Source of the DNA: VXYL01 sp965243175
GTDB lineage: Bacteria > Pseudomonadota > Gammaproteobacteria > Pseudomonadales > Azotimanducaceae
Reading direction: 5' to 3'
NCBI GenBank assembly: GCA_965243175.1
Contig: OZ251532.1
Coordinates: 1,860,001 to 1,924,000 of the forward strand
DNA length: 64,000 nucleotides
Shown here: piece by piece, positions 36,712 through 46,188 of the stretch
How the letters are laid out: the number at the start of each line of letters is the position of its first letter
How positions within the stretch are numbered: position 1 is the stretch's first letter
Notes under the pieces: generated by a model
What the model saw: the letters and a program-made list of their open reading frames with translations, nothing else
Databases searched by the model: none
Told to the model about the DNA's origin: nothing
Program-made: the position numbers and the translations under genes

Positions 36712-38310
36712 ATGCGCTTCTTCAACGTCGCAGGCCCGGTTCGCCCGGACGACCACTACGCCATCGAGCCCTTGGCGCGGATGGACGTCGACGATCTGGT
36801 GTCCCTGGTCCAGACCAAGCAGTACTTCGTGCTGCACGCGCCGCGCCAGACCGGCAAGACCTCCGCGCTCATCGCGCTGCGCGACCTGCTCAACAGCGGC
36901 GAGATCGGCAACTTTCGCTGCGTGGACGTGAACGTCGAGGTCGGCCAAGTGGCGCGCGACGACACGGCGCGAGGAATGCGCTCCATCTTGAGCAGTTTGG
37001 CGAGCAGCGCTCAAGAACTGGGCGACGACTTCCCCGACGGCGTCTGGCCGGACATTCTGGCGAAAGTCGGCCCCGACGACGCGCTAAGGGAACTACTGGC
37101 GCGCTGGTGCCGGGCCAACACGGTGCCGCTGGTGCTGCTGGTGGACGAGATCGACTCTCTTGTGGGCGACACCCTGCTCTCGGTGCTGCGCCAACTCCGC
37201 GCCGGCTACCAGAGGCGTCCCGCAGGCTTCCCGCAGAGCGTCGTGCTATGCGGCGTGCGCGACATCCGGGACTACCGGATACGGTCAAGCACCGGCGAGG
37301 TCGTCGCCGGCGGCAGCCCCTTCAACGTCGCCGCGAAGTCGCTGCGCTTGGGCGACTTCACCGAAGCCGAGACGTTCGCCCTGATGGACCAGCACAAGGC
37401 GGAGACTGGCCAGTGCTTCACCGAGGCGGCGCGGAAAGAGGTGTGGGAGCAGACGCGTGGCCAGCCCTGGCTGGTAAACGCGCTGTGCGCCGGAGCGTGC
37501 TTCGACAACAAAGCCGGGCGGGACCGCTCGCGGGCCATCGAGGCGGACGACATCCACGCGGCGCGGGAGGAGTTGATCCTGTCGCGGCGCACGCACCTTG
37601 ATCAGTTGGCGCACAAGCTGGAGGAGGAACGGGTGCGGCGGGTGGTCGAGCCCATCCTGAGCGGCGGAGAAGTCCAGCACGACGGCCGCGATATGGAGTA
37701 CGCGCGCGATCTCGGTCTGCTGGCGGCGGATTCCCCTCCGCGCATCGCCAACCCAATCTACCGCGAGGTCGTGCCGCGCGAACTGGGCCAAGTATTGCAG
37801 GACAGCCTCGACATTCAAGCGGCTTGGTACGTGGACGACGACGGCGGCTTGAACATGACGAAGCTGCTCAGCGCGTTCCGCACGTTCTTCTCCGAGCACG
37901 CCGAACAGTGGCTCGCCCATCTGGGCGACTACCGGGAGGCAGCGCCGCAGCTCATCCTGCAATCGTACTTGCAGCGCGTGGTGAACGGCGGCGGACGCAT
38001 CGAGCGCGAATACGGCCTAGGGCGTGGCCGAACGGACCTGCTGGTGCTGTGGCCGCACGAGGCGGGGCAGCCCTCGGACCTGTGGAAGCGTTTCGTGATC
38101 GAGTGCAAGGTCCTGCGCGACTCGGACCGCAAGAGCCTGCAATGGACGGTGGAGCAAGGGGTGGAGCAGACCTTGGGCTACATGAAGCAGTGCGACGCGG
38201 CGGAAGGACACTTGGTGCTGATGGACCGGCGCAGCGAAAGTCGAGGAGGCGATGAGGTGGATGGAAATGACCGCCAGGGCGCACGCGATGTGACAGTCTG
38301 GATGCTGTAG
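36712..38310 (+). CDS. AAA-like ATPase with C-terminal PD-(D/E)XK nuclease-like domain
   Basis: 532 residues. The N-terminal part is the AAA_35 type: GPVRPDDHYAIEPLARMD, Walker A LHAPRQTGKTSALIALRDLL (about 43-62), Walker B LVLLVDEID (near 145). The C-terminal domain has GRIEREYGLGRGRTDLLVLW and FVIECKVL, the D-x(n)-ExK arrangement of PD-(D/E)XK nucleases. Such proteins are often called ATP-binding proteins of unknown function and some occur near defence genes. It stands alone on the plus strand, convergent with the restriction endonuclease gene, with 68 bp between stops. Confidence 0.8.
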   Translation: MRFFNVAGPVRPDDHYAIEPLARMDVDDLVSLVQTKQYFVLHAPRQTGKTSALIALRDLLNSGEIGNFRCVDVNVEVGQVARDDTARGMRSILSSLASSAQELGDDFPDGVWPDILAKVGPDDALRELLARWCRANTVPLVLLVDEIDSLVGDTLLSVLRQLRAGYQRRPAGFPQSVVLCGVRDIRDYRIRSSTGEVVAGGSPFNVAAKSLRLGDFTEAETFALMDQHKAETGQCFTEAARKEVWEQTRGQPWLVNALCAGACFDNKAGRDRSRAIEADDIHAAREELILSRRTHLDQLAHKLEEERVRRVVEPILSGGEVQHDGRDMEYARDLGLLAADSPPRIANPIYREVVPRELGQVLQDSLDIQAAWYVDDDGGLNMTKLLSAFRTFFSEHAEQWLAHLGDYREAAPQLILQSYLQRVVNGGGRIEREYGLGRGRTDLLVLWPHEAGQPSDLWKRFVIECKVLRDSDRKSLQWTVEQGVEQTLGYMKQCDAAEGHLVLMDRRSESRGGDEVDGNDRQGARDVTVWML

Positions 38311-38378
38311 GGTGCGCCAACGCTTGAGAGGCTCGCCGTTTACGGTGGGTCGCACTTACGTCAATGTCGCATTCGCAC

Positions 38379-39346
38379 CTAACGTCCTGGCACGCGGAAA
38401 GTAGCAACCGGCGTCGCGTTCTCCAGTTTGCGGGTGATGCTGCCGAGCGTTGGGATGTGCGGAGCACCGAGCAACTCCAGCCAGCACGCGCGGTCGCCGT
38501 GGGCTGCTCGGATGGGACCTGCGTAGAGGGCGACGGGTTCCGTCAGGTTCGAGACCAGCATGTTGACCTCGCCAGGTGTCCAATCCGGCGAGTGCAAAGC
38601 ATCGAGCGGCAGCGCCGTGTTCGTGCGGATGTACTCCACCAGGCGATCTTGGACGACCCAGATCGTCCGTCCTCCCCAACTGTTGGCGGCTTCGGACTTC
38701 GCGATCATCTGCGACGCCATCCTTGCCCACACCTGCCGCACGTTGACGCCGGGTGCTTCGACAGGGTCGGTGACGGGCGTGTGCGCGAACAGCACGGCGC
38801 GACGGAAAGCGCCTTGGATATCCGTGCCCGTGGCACGGTTGCCGCCCGAAGTCGAACACGTCATGACCTCGACGACGATGGGCGCCGCACCTGGCTTGGC
38901 GCTGCGGAGAACGTAGTCGAGCCGATAGTCGAAGCGCCGCCGTCGGCGCCGACTTCGCTCAAGGACACCTCCGCCCAAACGGAGATTTCCTCGTCGGGCT
39001 CGAAACCCGCGAGGGCGAACACCTTGCTCGCCAGTTCGGCTTGGCTCTCGCTCACGCCCTGCGGCCCGAAGGTGAGCAGTCGTCTTGGACAGATGGCCCA
39101 CACCACGTCGTCCCGCGGCAGACGCACGGAACAGACGCCGCAAGGCAGGTAGCCGCCGGTGGCCTCGCGGACGTGTCGGTCGAAGAACGGCCCCAACGCA
39201 GGGTCGGATGCTTCGACCCGAGCCATGTCGCGGTTCCCGCCGCCGTCGCAGGTTGCCTGCATGAATGGGCAGACTGCGGTTCTGCAAGCAGCTTGGTCCA
39301 TGTCCTCGGAGAGAGGCTGGCCGTACAGCTCCTCGACTACAGACAC
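38379..39346 (-). pseudogene. NotI-like restriction endonuclease, frameshifted
   Basis: GTG start at 39346 behind GGGAGG, overlapping the methyltransferase stop. The N-terminal cysteine-rich part (AACRTAVCPFMQATCDGGG, GGYLPCGVCSVRLPRDDVV, WAICPRR) matches the iron-binding domain of NotI. After EEISVWAEVSLSEVGADGG the frame is lost near 38940 by one missing base in a GC-rich run and continues in another frame with FDYRLDYVLRS, PIVVEVMTCSTSGGN (the presumed D-ExQ/E catalytic core), VRQVWARMASQMIAKSEAAN and a normal-looking C terminus to 38379. The 968-bp span is one base short of a multiple of three, as expected for a single deletion. Either a decayed enzyme or a sequencing error. Confidence 0.75.
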
Positions 39347-40366
39347 AGCGCCTCCCGCATCCGCGTTGTGACAGCGTGCGCCAATGGCGGAGGCACGGCG
39401 TTGGCGACTTGGCGGTGCTGATCGAGGTCGCGAACGCGCCCTGTGCGGCGGCGGACGGGGCCTTCGAATACGTGGCGGTCGGGGAATCCCTGCAGGCGAG
39501 CGGCCTCGCGGGGCGTGATGTAGCGGTCTTCCAGCGGATGGTAGAGCGCCTCGCCGCAGCGCAGCGTCGGGGCGACTTCTTCGCGGTGCAGGCGTCGGTA
39601 CTTGGTGGTGTCCTTGCGCGTGAGGTTGCGGAGGATGTCCGGCGGCACGTTCGGCGCTTTGGCCAGCCAAAGGCCCTCGGGCACATAGGCGATGCGCTCT
39701 TGATCCCGGCGCGGCGTCACGTCCACATGGTTGGCCACGGCGGGCGGTTCGTCCGCAGTGGGTGTTGGCAGGCCGCGCAGCGCCTTGCCGACCGTTGCGG
39801 TTGGCGCTTGCCGGCGGGAACGCGAACGACGTGCCGTTGGGCAGGCAGACGAACAGGGCGCGCCGTCGTCGTTGGGGAACACCGTGCTCTTGGGCGTCCA
39901 GCACTTCCAGATGCATGTCGTAGCCGAGCGCGTCGAACTCGTCGCGCAACTCTTCCGCCAAGCGGCGCCCTCGGGGTGTTTGCGTGCGCAGGAAGTTCGG
40001 CACCTGTTCGATCAACACCGCGGCGGGACGGATGGCGCGCACGAAGCGCAAGACTTCGAAGATCAACGCGCCGCGCGGGTCGTCCAAGCCTCCCAGCTTG
40101 CCGATCTGGCTGAAAGGCTGGCAGGGCGGCCCGCCATGCAGAAGCCCAAGTTCTCCCGCTTTCAGCCCCAGCACGTCCAGCAGGCGCTCGGGATCGACGA
40201 CGCGCACGTCTGCTTGCCAAACGACCTTGCGGGCGCCGTTCCGACGCAGCGTGGCGGCGCAGTGCGGATCGCTCTCTATCGCGCAGACGGTGTTGAAGCC
40301 GGCGGCATGTGCGCCGATGTCCATGCCGCCCGCACCGGCGAACAAGCTGATTGCGGAAGCGCGCAT
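39337..40366 (-). pseudogene. DNA cytosine-5 methyltransferase, frameshifted
   Basis: The first part from ATG 40366 has motif I (SLFAGAGGMDIGAHAAGF), motif IV with the catalytic Cys (LLHGGPPCQPFSQIG), motif VI as EQVPNF instead of ENV, and motif VIII (VPQRRRRALFVCLP). Near 39801, one extra base in GCCAACCGC shifts the frame; the second part continues with ATVGKALRGLPTPTADEPPA, EEVAPTLRCGEALYHPLEDR, the target-recognition and motif IX region YITPREAARLQGFPD, and motif X QVANAVPPPLA, ending at 39337. Without the shift it would be a normal-length enzyme. A GTG at 40378 is an alternative start. It is paired with the NotI-like nuclease and would protect its site. Confidence 0.8.
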
Positions 40367-40455
40367 GCGAGCGACCACCGTTGAGGTTCTTGCAAGCGTA
40401 GTAGCGGTGGCCTATGAGTCAAGGGCAGGGCGACCGTCGGGGGCAGGGCCGCGGG

Positions 40456-41079
40456 CTACGGCATTGGAATCCCACCGGTGTCGAAGGGCACCTTCCAGCC
40501 TGCTTGCACGGCGTCGCGGTTGGCGATGGTGGTGAACCAGCGTTTGAGGTTGGGGTGGTCGTTCCAGTCGATGCGGTGCCAAGGCCAGCGGGATATCCAC
40601 GGCCAAACGGCGATGTCGGCGATCGAATAGGCGTCGGCGAGGTAGTCGCGCTCGGCCAGGCGGCGGTCGAGGACGCCGTAGAGGCGCTTGGCTTCTTCGG
40701 CGTAGCGCTGTTCGGCGTATTCGGATTTGCCGGCGTTGAAGTGGAGGAAGTGGTTGGCTTGGCCGAGCATCGGGCCGACACCGCCCATCTGGAACATCAG
40801 CCATTCCAAGGTGGCCCAGCGGTCGGGGCCGCCGAGTTCGCCGGTCTTCTCGGCCAGGTAGAGCAGGATGGCGCCCGACTCCATCAGCGAGCGGCTGGTC
40901 TCGTGATCGACGATGGCGGGAATCTTGTTGTTCGGGCTGATGGCGAGGAACTCCGGCGCGAACTGCTCGCCTTTGCCGATGTCTACCGGATGGACGCGGT
41001 GGTCGAGGCCGAGCTCGGCCAAGGCGATGGAAACCTTGCGACCGTTCGGCGTCGGCCAGGTGTAGAGGTCGATGGTCAT
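40456..41079 (-). CDS. Glutathione S-transferase family protein
   Basis: 207 residues. Thioredoxin-fold N-terminal domain: IDLYTWPTPNGRKVSIALAE with the catalytic-region Thr/Pro-Asn-Gly, NNKIPAIVDH (cis-Pro) and the GSH-binding SLMESGAILLYLAEK. All-alpha C-terminal domain with YLADAYSIADIAVWPWISRW. It resembles the YfcG/YghU group of disulfide-bond reductases. The ATG overlaps the stop of the DUF4340 gene by four bases, so it is made from the ABC-transporter transcript. Confidence 0.92.
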   Translation of the reverse strand: MTIDLYTWPTPNGRKVSIALAELGLDHRVHPVDIGKGEQFAPEFLAISPNNKIPAIVDHETSRSLMESGAILLYLAEKTGELGGPDRWATLEWLMFQMGGVGPMLGQANHFLHFNAGKSEYAEQRYAEEAKRLYGVLDRRLAERDYLADAYSIADIAVWPWISRWPWHRIDWNDHPNLKRWFTTIANRDAVQAGWKVPFDTGGIPMP

Positions 41080-42041
41080 GGCGCTGGTGCCTCGTCCGGT
41101 TCGGCTATTTGCTCCGCAGCGGGCGCGGGCTCGTCTTCCGCTGGCACCGAGGCCGGCTCTTCCGCATCTTCCTCCTCCGGCGTCTCTGGCGCGAGGTCGT
41201 CGAGGGTCACGTCCATCTGTTCGGCGATGTAGGAGGAGACTTCGTACGCTCCGGCGACGCGGCTGCTGGTGGCGGCGTAGTCGTCCTCTTCGAGTCGATA
41301 GAGCTTGAAGGTCATCTCGCCCTCGTCGTCGGTCAGCGCGAACGTGGCCGCTGGTTCGGCCAGCCCCGCGTCCGCGATGCCGAGCACGGTGAGGCCGGTG
41401 AAGCGGCCGGCCAAGGTGGTCGTCTTGCCTTGGTCCAGGACGGCGCCGCTCTCCGCCTGCCACATGCCGTCGTCGTCCTTGGCGAGCGCGAATCCGCCCT
41501 CGCGGCGAAGCGACTGCACTGTTCCGGCGGCGCGCAGCAGCGACTTGTCCAGCCAGTCGGACGCCTTTACGCCAGCCTCGAAGTTGGAGAAGCCGATGGC
41601 GTACACGTCGTCGTCGTCGCTGCGTCGGGCGTGGGTCTTGCGGTAGCCGGGGGAGGTGCCGAGGTAGACGTCGGCCACGGTGTCGTCGCCGCTCTTCAGC
41701 ACCAGATGGCGCTGATGGTCGTCCTCCACCACCTCGAAGCGTTCGGCGCTGGAGGCGCTGGTCGCCACTGGCCAGCCTGGGGCGGCGTCGGCCAGCTTGC
41801 CGATCACGTCATCGACCTTGGACGAATCCGCCGGCGCGCCGTTCGGCAGCTGCCAGGCGTCGTCGGACTTGGCCAGCGCGATCTCGCCCTCGGCGCTGCC
41901 GACGAAGAGCGAATCCACCGCGCCGGCGTCGAAGTTCAAGAACGGCGCCGGGGTTTCCACGTCGCCGCTGCGCACCGCCAGCAGGGCCGCGACGATGGCC
42001 AGCTGGATCGCCAGCGCGAACGCCAAGGTGGTCGTGTTCAT
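41076..42041 (-). CDS. DUF4340 domain protein of a Gld-type ABC system
   Basis: 321 residues with one N-terminal membrane anchor (TLAFALAIQLAIVAALLAVR) and a periplasmic part with two repeated beta domains: EGEIALAKSDDAWQLPNG is echoed by GGFALAKDDDGMWQAESG, a pattern seen in DUF4340. The C-terminal tail is low-complexity Glu/Pro/Ala. DUF4340 genes usually follow gliding-type ABC permease/auxiliary genes, as here. The start lies 140 bp beyond the upstream gene, after a repeat array, and lacks a strong ribosome site. Confidence 0.82.
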   Translation of the reverse strand: MNTTTLAFALAIQLAIVAALLAVRSGDVETPAPFLNFDAGAVDSLFVGSAEGEIALAKSDDAWQLPNGAPADSSKVDDVIGKLADAAPGWPVATSASSAERFEVVEDDHQRHLVLKSGDDTVADVYLGTSPGYRKTHARRSDDDDVYAIGFSNFEAGVKASDWLDKSLLRAAGTVQSLRREGGFALAKDDDGMWQAESGAVLDQGKTTTLAGRFTGLTVLGIADAGLAEPAATFALTDDEGEMTFKLYRLEEDDYAATSSRVAGAYEVSSYIAEQMDVTLDDLAPETPEEEDAEEPASVPAEDEPAPAAEQIAEPDEAPAP

Positions 42042-42069
42042 GAAACCTGCGGTTGGTCGTTGTTTCCAT

Positions 42070-42155
42070 GCGAGGTGCAAGCCCCTCGCGCTGCTCTTTC
42101 TTGCGAGGGGCAAGCCCCTCGCGCTGCTCTTTCTTGCGAGGGGCAAGCCCCTCGC
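42070..42155. repeat. Three tandem palindromic repeats
   Basis: Copies at 42070-42089, 42103-42122 and 42136-42155, spaced exactly 33 bp. Each is GCGAGGGGC-AA-GCCCCTCGC, a perfect 9-bp stem; the first copy has a T for G change in its left arm. The spacer between copies (gctgctctttctt) is also repeated. Located between the permease gene and DUF4340 on the same strand, where stacked hairpins could lower or stabilise expression of the distal genes. Three copies without unique spacers rule out a CRISPR array. Confidence 0.8.
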
Positions 42156-42181
42156 GCTCCCCCGCTGAGGGCTCCGCCCGT

Positions 42182-45094
42182 TCATGCCGCACCTCCGAGT
42201 TGCGCTTGAAATGCCGCCCGCCGGGTTCGGCGGCGATGGCGGCTGATGCCGTAGACCACCGCCAGCCCTGCGAGTGCCGCGGCGTAGTTCGCGTACTCCC
42301 AGATGCGCTGGGCGTCTTCCTCCATCGGCGGCAGGGTGCGGTTGAAGTGGCCGCGGCTGCGGATGCCGAGCAGGGATTGATCCTCCACCGCCCAGTCGGC
42401 GATGTTCGCCATGAGCTGCACCGACCCGGCGTAGACCGTGCCGTCCGCGGAACCGATCATGCGCACCGTCTGGTCGGCGAGGAACGACGCGGAACCAAGC
42501 ACGATCAGGCGCGCCGATTCCGGCGACTTCTCGATCACCGTGGTGATCGTGCCCAACGTGTCCTCTTCCTCGGCGTCCTCGTCGGTGTCGTCCGCCGCCT
42601 CGTCCGCCTCATCGTCGGCTGGTTCGTCCAGCAGCGGCGATTCCTCGAAGAAGGAGTCGAAGCGGCCTTCCACCATCACCCCCAGCACGTTCGCCTGCTG
42701 TTCGCCCTCGGGCGCATAGACGACGTCTCCGGCAGCGCCCAGGTTGGGCATGATGTCGGTGGACGACGAACGCCAACTGCCTGGCGAGCTCGTGAACAGC
42801 GTCGTCACCGCCCGCTCGGCGTTGCGTTCTTCGTCCACGTCCACCGGCGACGCCCACGCCACCGTGAGCTGCGGCAGTTCGGAGACGAAAGGCACGTCCT
42901 CGTTGAGCCCGTTGCCGCGCACGTCGATGAAGTAGGGGTAGTCGCGCATCTGCAAGTCCTGGAAGCGGAAACCGGCGACTTCGCGCACCACCGGCACCGG
43001 GAAGGCGGCGTTCTGCGGGTCCATGACGAACGACTCGTCCAGGGCGACGCCGTGGTGCGCCAGCCAGTCGGCGAGCCCGGACTGCACCGGCGAGGCGTGG
43101 AGCGATTGCGCGGCCAGCGTGGCGCGATAGTTGCCCGCCGCGATCACCAGCGTGCCGCCGCGCATCAGGAACTGGTCGACGGCGAACACCTGCTTGGCGT
43201 CGAAATCCGCCGGATCGATCACCATCAGCACATCCGCGTTGGGCGCCTCGCCACCGTCCAAGCCAGCGTTCTCGACGTCGAAATCCGCGCTCAGAAACTC
43301 GCGCAGGGTCTGGAACTCGTTGCCGGGCGGCTGCTGCATCTGCATCTGCTGCTGCATGTAGGGCGGGATGCCTTGCGGCGCCTCGAAGGCGACCGTCTTC
43401 AGCAGGCCGGTGGCGAAGCGCTTCAAGCCCTCCTCGATGCCGCGCCGCAGGCCCTCGCGGTCCATCGATTCCGGCAGCGGCATCTGGATGACCGTTTCGC
43501 CGTCCGAGAGCGTCAGGTAGAAGTAGAAGGTGTTGAGGTCGAAGAGGCTCGCCGCCATCGGCTGGAAGCCGTAGTCGGCGGCGATCTGCTGCGCCGTCTC
43601 GCCGTTGCCGGCGTTCGGGTCGACGATCTCCGAGGTGAGCTTGCCGCCCGATTCCTCGGCCAGTTCGGCCAGCACGCCCTGCAGGTCCGTCCGCAGCGCC
43701 GCCAACGTCTCCGGCAAGCGCTCGTCGGCGGAAACGTAGCCCGTGAACCGCACCGGCTCGGCGATGTTGTCGAAGACGCTGCCGCCGCCTTGGAAGCCGT
43801 AGAGCACCTTCTTGATGGCGCGGGTGATGTCGTACTCCGGGTTCTTCAAGCGCACGTCGAGGTCCGCCTCGCCGCGCACCTTCACCTCGATCAGGTCGCG
43901 GAAGCCCAGCACTTCGTACTCGTCGCCGTACTGCACCAGCACGTCGAAGTAGGAGTTGACGAGGCTCGCCTGGTAGCGGTCCGCCACTTGAAACGGCACC
44001 GGCCGGATGCCGTACTTGGTGTTCGCTTCGTCCTCGCGCTCCGGGTCCTGGGCCGGGTCCACAAGCTCCACCCGCACTCCGGCGCCGCCAGCGACCTCGT
44101 ATTCGGTGAGCAGGTTCTCGAGCTGCGGCGTCAGCGGGGCCAGCAGCGGATGCGTCTTGGCGCTGAAGTAGCCGCGCAGCAGCAACGGCTCGCGCAGCTG
44201 CCGCAGATAGCCCTTGGTGGCGTCCGAGATGGAATACTGGTCGCCTTCGGTCATGTCCCAGCGCAGGAAGCCGATGCCCGCCAGCCACAGGTTGGCGACC
44301 AGGAAGTTCGCCGCCGCCAGCCCAAGCACCAGCCGCCGCTGCCGATGCCGCTTGGCGCTGCCGTCCGCCGCCCAGCCGTGCGCGTCCACCGCGTGGACGT
44401 TCAGGGCGAGGAAGACCGCCAGCACCGAGAGGTAGAAGTACAGGTCGCGCAGATCGAGCACGCCGCGGGTGATGGACTCGAAGCGCGAGCCAGCGCCGAT
44501 GGCGCGCAGCACGTCGGCGCTGCGACTGCCGACCAGCTCCACCAACAGGGGGCTGCCGATCAGATAGAACGCGCCGCAGCCGAACACCGCCAGAATCAGG
44601 GCGACGATCTGGTTGTCGGTCTTCGCGCTCGCGAACAGGCCGATGCCGAGATAGGCGGCGCCCAGCAGCGCGGCGGCCAGATAGCCGGCGAAGACCGGCC
44701 CCCAGTCCAGATCGCCGAGCAGCGCGACGGTGAGCGGCAGGGGCAGAGTCAGCAGCAGCGCCACGCACAGCAGCGCCCAGCAGGCGGCGAACTTGCCGAG
44801 CACGAAGTCGGCGCTGCTCGCCGGCACCGTCACCACCAGCTCCAAGGTGCCGGCTCGCCGCTCGTCGCTCCACATGCGCATGGTGAGGGCGCTGGCGAGG
44901 AAGATGAGCAACACCGGCAGCCACTCGAACATGGGCCGCACGTCGGAGATGTTGCGGGCGAAGAACGCCTCGCCCCAGAAGAAGACGAACAGCGTGACGC
45001 CGAGGAACGCCGCCAGAAACAGGTAGGCGATCGGGGAGGAAAAGAGCAGCGCCAGCTCCTTGCGGGCGATGCGCCAGATCAGCTCAGTTCGCAT
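42182..45094 (-). CDS. GldF/GldG-like fusion: ABC-2 permease plus auxiliary substrate-binding-like domain
   Basis: 970 residues. The first 240 form an ABC-2 permease with six membrane segments (KELALLFSSPIAYLFLAAFL; MRMWSDERRAGTLELVVTVP). A hydrophobic link is followed by the GldG/ABC_transp_aux region (SISDATKGYLRQLREPLLLR, LRTDLQGVLAELAEESGGKL, LRGGTLVIAAG-like LMRGGTLVIAAGNYRATLAA), then an acidic tract (DEPADDEADEAADD) and one C-terminal membrane helix. In most genomes permease and auxiliary are separate genes. The ATG at 45094 follows GGGAGG and overlaps the end of the ATPase gene by 11 bases. Cargo is unknown. Confidence 0.85.
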   Translation of the reverse strand: MRTELIWRIARKELALLFSSPIAYLFLAAFLGVTLFVFFWGEAFFARNISDVRPMFEWLPVLLIFLASALTMRMWSDERRAGTLELVVTVPASSADFVLGKFAACWALLCVALLLTLPLPLTVALLGDLDWGPVFAGYLAAALLGAAYLGIGLFASAKTDNQIVALILAVFGCGAFYLIGSPLLVELVGSRSADVLRAIGAGSRFESITRGVLDLRDLYFYLSVLAVFLALNVHAVDAHGWAADGSAKRHRQRRLVLGLAAANFLVANLWLAGIGFLRWDMTEGDQYSISDATKGYLRQLREPLLLRGYFSAKTHPLLAPLTPQLENLLTEYEVAGGAGVRVELVDPAQDPEREDEANTKYGIRPVPFQVADRYQASLVNSYFDVLVQYGDEYEVLGFRDLIEVKVRGEADLDVRLKNPEYDITRAIKKVLYGFQGGGSVFDNIAEPVRFTGYVSADERLPETLAALRTDLQGVLAELAEESGGKLTSEIVDPNAGNGETAQQIAADYGFQPMAASLFDLNTFYFYLTLSDGETVIQMPLPESMDREGLRRGIEEGLKRFATGLLKTVAFEAPQGIPPYMQQQMQMQQPPGNEFQTLREFLSADFDVENAGLDGGEAPNADVLMVIDPADFDAKQVFAVDQFLMRGGTLVIAAGNYRATLAAQSLHASPVQSGLADWLAHHGVALDESFVMDPQNAAFPVPVVREVAGFRFQDLQMRDYPYFIDVRGNGLNEDVPFVSELPQLTVAWASPVDVDEERNAERAVTTLFTSSPGSWRSSSTDIMPNLGAAGDVVYAPEGEQQANVLGVMVEGRFDSFFEESPLLDEPADDEADEAADDTDEDAEEEDTLGTITTVIEKSPESARLIVLGSASFLADQTVRMIGSADGTVYAGSVQLMANIADWAVEDQSLLGIRSRGHFNRTLPPMEEDAQRIWEYANYAAALAGLAVVYGISRHRRRTRRAAFQAQLGGAA

Positions 45095-46016
45095 CGTCGC
45101 CTCCCGCATCCGAAGGCGCTTCGCTGACTTCGCGGAAGACCGTCTCCAAGTCGCGCTTCTCCGCCACCAGCCCGTGGACGGCGATGCCGTTGGAGACGAG
45201 CCGCCGCGCCAAGTCCGCGATGCGTTCGCGGTCCGCGGCGCCTTCGAACTCGATGGCGAAGCCGGCGTCCATCGCCTTCGCCGTGCTTCCATCGCCAAGC
45301 GCCGCTTGCAGCTCTTCGAGCGAGGCATCCGTGGCCAGCGCCACGCGCTCGCTCTGTTGCAGCGCGGCGAGGCGTTCGTCCACCGCGAGTTCGCCGCCGC
45401 GCAGGATGAGCACCCGATCGCAGACCGCCGCCACCTCCTGCATGATGTGCGTGGAGAGGATCACCGTGGCGTGTTCCGCCAAGCGCCGAATCAGGTCGCG
45501 CATGTGCTGGGTCTGCGAGGGATCCAGGCCGTTGGTGGGTTCGTCGAGAATGAGCAGCCGCGGCTTGTGGACGATGGCCTGGGCGACCCCCACGCGCTGC
45601 TGGTAGCCCCGCGAAAGGGTGCCGATGGCGTCGAAGGCGCGGTTCGTCAGGTCGGTAGCTTCCAGCACCTCGCGCAGCGCCTTGCCGCGTTCCCGGACCC
45701 CGCGCAGGCCGGCCACGTAGTCCAGATAGTCCGTCACCGCCATCTCCGGATACACCGGGCAGTTCTCCGGCAGATAGCCCAGCCGCTGCTGCACCTCCTG
45801 CGGCGCTTCCGCGACTTCCACCCCGTCCACGACGGCGCGCCCGCTGCTCGGCTCCAGGTAGCCGGTGAGCATCTTCATGATGGTCGTCTTGCCAGCGCCG
45901 TTGTGCCCCAGCAGACCAACGATCTCGCCCCCGCCGATCGAGAAGCCGACCGAATCGACCGCCAGCGTCTCGCCGTAGCGCCGCGTCAAGCCCTCCGCGT
46001 CGATCACCGAACTCAT
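45084..46016 (-). CDS. ABC transporter ATP-binding protein (GldA-like)
   Basis: 310-residue ATPase: Walker A LLGHNGAGKTTIMKMLTGYL (near 35-54), Q-loop in LGYLPENCPVYPEM, signature LSRGYQQRVGVAQAI, Walker B LLILDEPTNGLD, switch His in VILSTHIMQEV. The C-terminal extension (about 220-310) is a regulatory domain common to gliding-type and drug-export ATPases. It drives the fused permease encoded immediately downstream. The ATG at 46016 is preceded by GAGGAGGG. Confidence 0.92.
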   Translation of the reverse strand: MSSVIDAEGLTRRYGETLAVDSVGFSIGGGEIVGLLGHNGAGKTTIMKMLTGYLEPSSGRAVVDGVEVAEAPQEVQQRLGYLPENCPVYPEMAVTDYLDYVAGLRGVRERGKALREVLEATDLTNRAFDAIGTLSRGYQQRVGVAQAIVHKPRLLILDEPTNGLDPSQTQHMRDLIRRLAEHATVILSTHIMQEVAAVCDRVLILRGGELAVDERLAALQQSERVALATDASLEELQAALGDGSTAKAMDAGFAIEFEGAADRERIADLARRLVSNGIAVHGLVAEKRDLETVFREVSEAPSDAGGDDAN

Positions 46017-46188
46017 ATGCCGCGAACCCTCCTCCTCTTTGTGCGTTGCCGAACTCTTCGAGCGCCTAGCTGTTCGCCGCCTGTGCCTTTGCAGCGAACC
46101 GCCTGTCCCGAAGCGGCGCGTAACATACAAAGGCATTGGGCAACTTTCTAGGGGTTGTCTCGACGTTCTCGACATCGGGGCTGATCGT

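Noticed and set aside
42070..42155. Possible CRISPR array
   Set aside because: Only three copies, each a palindrome, with the spacer sequence itself repeated and no cas genes.
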